A stretch of 64,000 nt of DNA, taken from a virus. Below are positions 61,317 to 64,000 of the stretch, in pieces. The stretch lies in IMG/VR virus record IMGVR_UViG_3300042502_001732, positions 62,001 to 126,000 of that record; one strand, 5' to 3'. Position 1 is the first letter of the stretch, and each line of letters begins with the position of its first letter. Made by a program: the position numbers and the translations under genes. The notes under the pieces were generated by a model. The model saw only the letters and a list, made by a program, of their open reading frames with translations, was not told the origin of the DNA and did not search any database.

Positions 61317-62129
61317 ATGCTCATACACACATACTTTGCAAAAGAAAGGGGGATGGGATTGGGTGATTTTATACGAGGGTCAATCGCGGCAAATCAACTA
61401 TGCGTGGAATATAGTATACCATTTGAAATTGATTTTAGGCAGCACCCAATTGGTCAATATTTACAAAATCAATGTTCGGTTACACCTCCAAATACAAATA
61501 AAATTTTAGATTTACAAGACATTCAAAATGCCACTCTACGGGCACTACAAACCAATCTTAAAAATCAAATAAATCTAAAAAATTTACGGCGGGATAATTT
61601 ACATATTTACACAAATGTATGGCCAGTATTTAAACTACCAAGGCGAATAGTAGAGTCTGTTAGAAAATATTTGCAACCAACTGAAGAGTGTGAACGCGCA
61701 ATAGTTGCTGCATTAGATTCGTTGACAGATTATGAAGTTATTCATGTTCGCGTCGGTGACATACTTTCATTTGGCACTCAAATAGGAGACACTGTTGACT
61801 ATACAATGGAACAACTTATTGATAGGTTATCTGTTGTAAAAACTATACAAGATTCTACTACACGTCCATGCATAATAATGTCAGACTCGGCTGAATGTAA
61901 GCGCATCTTAGCAGAAAAATATGGTTTGAGATGCACTTCTACGGTTCCAAGTCATATGGCACTTGAAAATGATTCTGCGCTTGACACACTAGTAGATTTT
62001 TTTATCCTATCACGAGCACGACATATACATCAGTTTAGTGTGCATCATTGGGGCTCAGGATTTAGTGACTCAGTACACTGGCTCTATCGAGTGCCAATTA
62101 CAAAACATAAGCTATCTCCCACAAACTAA
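61317..62129 (+). CDS. Fucosyltransferase-like protein (GT-B)
   Basis: 270 residues. GMGLGDFIRGSIAANQLCVE at the start, VIHVRVGDILSFG in the middle (sugar-nucleotide Arg) and LVDFFILSRARHIHQFSVHH then WGSGFSD near the end follow the order of GT11/O-fucosyltransferase-type enzymes. Only distantly like 11949-12788. Last 18 bases overlap the convergent gene. Confidence 0.65.
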   Translation: MLIHTYFAKERGMGLGDFIRGSIAANQLCVEYSIPFEIDFRQHPIGQYLQNQCSVTPPNTNKILDLQDIQNATLRALQTNLKNQINLKNLRRDNLHIYTNVWPVFKLPRRIVESVRKYLQPTEECERAIVAALDSLTDYEVIHVRVGDILSFGTQIGDTVDYTMEQLIDRLSVVKTIQDSTTRPCIIMSDSAECKRILAEKYGLRCTSTVPSHMALENDSALDTLVDFFILSRARHIHQFSVHHWGSGFSDSVHWLYRVPITKHKLSPTN

Positions 62130-62366
62130 TTTAGCAAGCACTGCAGAAAAGCGATAATCATCAACTGTCGCATCACGCACTTCACTCGTAGTGTCCCAAC
62201 TATGAGTTGTGTGGTATGTTTCTGTCTTTAATACTTTATTGTTTGCAGTGTCAATATAGTAGTTTGATTGCCAGTCATATACTTCTCGCAGTTTATTAAG
62301 AGTAATTTGAAGAATTGTGCAATCATCGAGTTCAAACTGAGCACCATTTTTATCCTTGATTTTCAT
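62112..62366 (-). CDS. Hypothetical protein
   Basis: 84 residues from the ATG at 62366: IKDKNGAQFELDDCTILQIT then YIDTANNKVLKTETYHTTHS. Not recognised. Confidence 0.62.
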   Translation of the reverse strand: MKIKDKNGAQFELDDCTILQITLNKLREVYDWQSNYYIDTANNKVLKTETYHTTHSWDTTSEVRDATVDDYRFSAVLAKLVCGR

Positions 62367-62448
62367 GTTGTTATTATAACAATCTTTTTTAATTTGTAAA
62401 TATAAAAGTAGCCAGCGCAATACAACACTGGCTACTCGCTATTAACCT

Positions 62449-62667
62449 TTATGCTCCGTGCACAAATGCATAGAGTTCTTCTGCTCTTTCGATAACCTTA
62501 GATACAGCTGGTAGTGTGACATCTACAGTAGACAAGTCTGATGTTTCCTGTCCGTCCTGATAAATCGTCTCTTTTTGACAATTTAATGCCTCATGATATT
62601 GCGTCATAATATCGCCATGAGCGAGTTGCAATACCTCTAGTCGTATTTCGTATGCGTTTTTATTCAT
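62449..62667 (-). CDS. Conserved small phage protein
   Basis: 72 residues: MNKNAYEIRLEVLQLAHGDI, then a polar middle and VIERAEELYAFVHG. The NAYEIRLEVLQLAHGD start is one I recall from marine T4-like phages; function unknown. Confidence 0.7.
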   Translation of the reverse strand: MNKNAYEIRLEVLQLAHGDIMTQYHEALNCQKETIYQDGQETSDLSTVDVTLPAVSKVIERAEELYAFVHGA

Positions 62668-62735
62668 TTTATTGTGTGTGTTTGTGTGTGTTAAGTATAG
62701 AAGACAACCGCGTCCTCTATAGAGTTATATATACG

Positions 62736-62771
62736 AGAAAAGCCACTCAGAGTGACCCGAGTGGCTTTTCT
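62736..62771. terminator. Bidirectional-looking terminator
   Basis: 13-bp perfect stem AGAAAAGCCACTC / GAGTGGCTTTTCT, 10-base loop. It follows the stop of the large leftward gene at 62792. Confidence 0.82.
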
Positions 62772-62791
62772 ATATTATTTTTTAATTAGTA

Positions 62792-64000
62792 TTAGTGTAT
62801 CAATGCAAGATGTGTGACTTTGTCGTATAGATGGGGCACAACATACCATTGCTCTGCATCAGATATATCTTTTGGAGATTCGAGTGCACCAATCTCAAGA
62901 AGATCTGTTCCCCATGCAACTGATACTGCTTTCCACTCGCTGCCTAATTTCATGTGTGACATAAGTTTGCTGCTAGAGATTCGATCAAAATCAGTCTTTG
63001 CAAGCAGTTTATATGGGTCGAGTTGATAGAGTTCGCGGTCTTGAATAAAGAAGATATATTTTCCTTTTACTGGAGTAATTTTAGCGGCTTCTTCGAGAGA
63101 CTCGCCTTCTACTTCTATGTTTTCCAGGCGAACTGGACGCTTTGCATAGGCATCAGCTGCTGTAGAAATATGATCTGCTACAGTTTTCCATGCATTTGCA
63201 TTTGACTTTCCATCTTTTCCTGCTTGTGACATATTAGCGATGCCTTGCGCGTTGTCTGCGAGTGCCTGTAAGAAAACTAGATAGTCTTTAGGGCTTAGCA
63301 TATCAATTGATGTTATAAGCTTTTGTACAGCTGGTGTTGGAACAGCTTCTTCGAGTGTCTCTTCCTCCTTAACAAGATTTTTATAGACTCCACCTGGACC
63401 AGACAATTTGCTGCCGGCTGGACGATATTTACCAAGTTTATACTTTTTATTATAGTCATCGCGACTCATAGTTCCAGCATTTACTCGGGCCATGTCAACT
63501 TGCTTGCGGCGCTTGAGTGCCGCATCTGCTGCTTCATCCATCTTTTCATCGGGGCAATCAGACTCTTCTTTGTATGTGCCGACATGAGGAAGTTTTGGCT
63601 CTTTGATGCCCTTTGACTTTTGCTTGAGATATTCTTCAGCGTGATCCTTTGCCTCTTGAGGTGCATTGTATCTAACCGCACTTTGGTATATAACTCTTTT
63701 AGTTTTCTTATCAATAATTGTCGGACGATATCCGCCAAACTGACTCTTTTCTGAAGTTGGGAGATAGTCACCAAGCCAGTTGATTGCTTCATCAATTGTT
63801 TTTTCTTCAATGCTCTCTTCTTCTTTATAGACTGGATTGCTTTTCTGAGATTTGTTGAGGTCTGGATAATACTTGCGCACTGCTTCAATTGCTTTTTTAG
63901 CAATTTCTTTTGTCTTTTTAGCACCATTTGGTTGCATAATTTCAAACCACATATCTTCAACATAGTCATAAATCTTTGGAAAACGATCAAAGATGTCTTC
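62792..64000 (-). CDS. Large acidic protein, possible head-internal polyprotein (partial)
   Basis: The C-terminal 402 residues; the frame is open to the window edge. Regions of charged, low-complexity sequence carry repeated SIEEKTIDEA, EETLEEAV and ESLEEAA boxes, each with (I/L)xE sites like those cut by the T4 prohead protease. Between them are KYKLGKYRPAGSKLSGPGGV and a helical block (LSPKDYLVFLQALADNAQGI). The C-terminal part looks globular (GKYIFFIQDRELYQLDPYKL). Function unknown. Confidence 0.65.
   Translation of the reverse strand, partial: EDIFDRFPKIYDYVEDMWFEIMQPNGAKKTKEIAKKAIEAVRKYYPDLNKSQKSNPVYKEEESIEEKTIDEAINWLGDYLPTSEKSQFGGYRPTIIDKKTKRVIYQSAVRYNAPQEAKDHAEEYLKQKSKGIKEPKLPHVGTYKEESDCPDEKMDEAADAALKRRKQVDMARVNAGTMSRDDYNKKYKLGKYRPAGSKLSGPGGVYKNLVKEEETLEEAVPTPAVQKLITSIDMLSPKDYLVFLQALADNAQGIANMSQAGKDGKSNANAWKTVADHISTAADAYAKRPVRLENIEVEGESLEEAAKITPVKGKYIFFIQDRELYQLDPYKLLAKTDFDRISSSKLMSHMKLGSEWKAVSVAWGTDLLEIGALESPKDISDAEQWYVVPHLYDKVTHLALIH

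Overview
The window is a 64 kb piece of a T4-like contractile-tailed phage genome, and both ends cut through genes. Evidence is a gp23-type major capsid C-terminus, split gp5-type baseplate hub genes, class Ia ribonucleotide reductase, PhoH, ATP-dependent DNA ligase, UvdE, a gp88-family protein and T4-type late promoters (TATAAATA or TTAAATA). Two spanin sets and an encoded outer-membrane barrel point to a Gram-negative host.

Layout. 0-24.2 kb is AT-rich and mostly late: capsid, a Vsr-type homing endonuclease, baseplate, an inverted nrdB-nrdA-clpP operon, a fibre-like protein, glycosyltransferases, lysis cassette 1, then a run of genes whose products share a short N-terminal tag. 24.2-24.5 kb holds AT-rich tandem repeats and a strong terminator where rightward and leftward transcription meet. 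24.5-40.7 kb is a leftward array of tiny genes punctuated by 31 copies of one promoter-like element; it also holds a UvrD-like helicase, a gp88-family protein, SprT, a tRNA interrupted by a group I intron, tRNA-Arg and a tRNA-like RNA. 40.7-58.7 kb is leftward and rich in small paralogous families, with DNA ligase, a DnaQ-like exonuclease, PhoH, lysis cassette 2, GMP reductase, a phosphoesterase and UvdE, served by repeated sigma70-like promoters. 58.7-62.1 kb has a tmRNA, a chimeric pseudogene and a glycan-modification cluster. The right end is the C-terminal part of a large acidic protein.

Main ideas. (1) At least eleven late proteins start with a similar tag resembling the T4 capsid-targeting sequence, most followed at once by a (L/I)xE motif like the T4 prohead-protease site. 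They include an ArdC-like antirestriction protein, a lysozyme-like protein, a probable ADP-ribosyltransferase, a ParB-like protein and a metallopeptidase-like protein. This may be a set of proteins packaged in the head and injected with the DNA. (2) Late promoters lie typically 5 bases, and early -10 boxes typically 6 or 9 bases, from the start codon, which predicts leaderless or near-leaderless mRNAs. (3) The phage carries its own tmRNA, and a tRNA(CAU) with a 207-base group I intron. (4) It has two paralogous holin/spanin cassettes with unrelated endolysins. Function calls come from motif recognition by eye; no database search was run.
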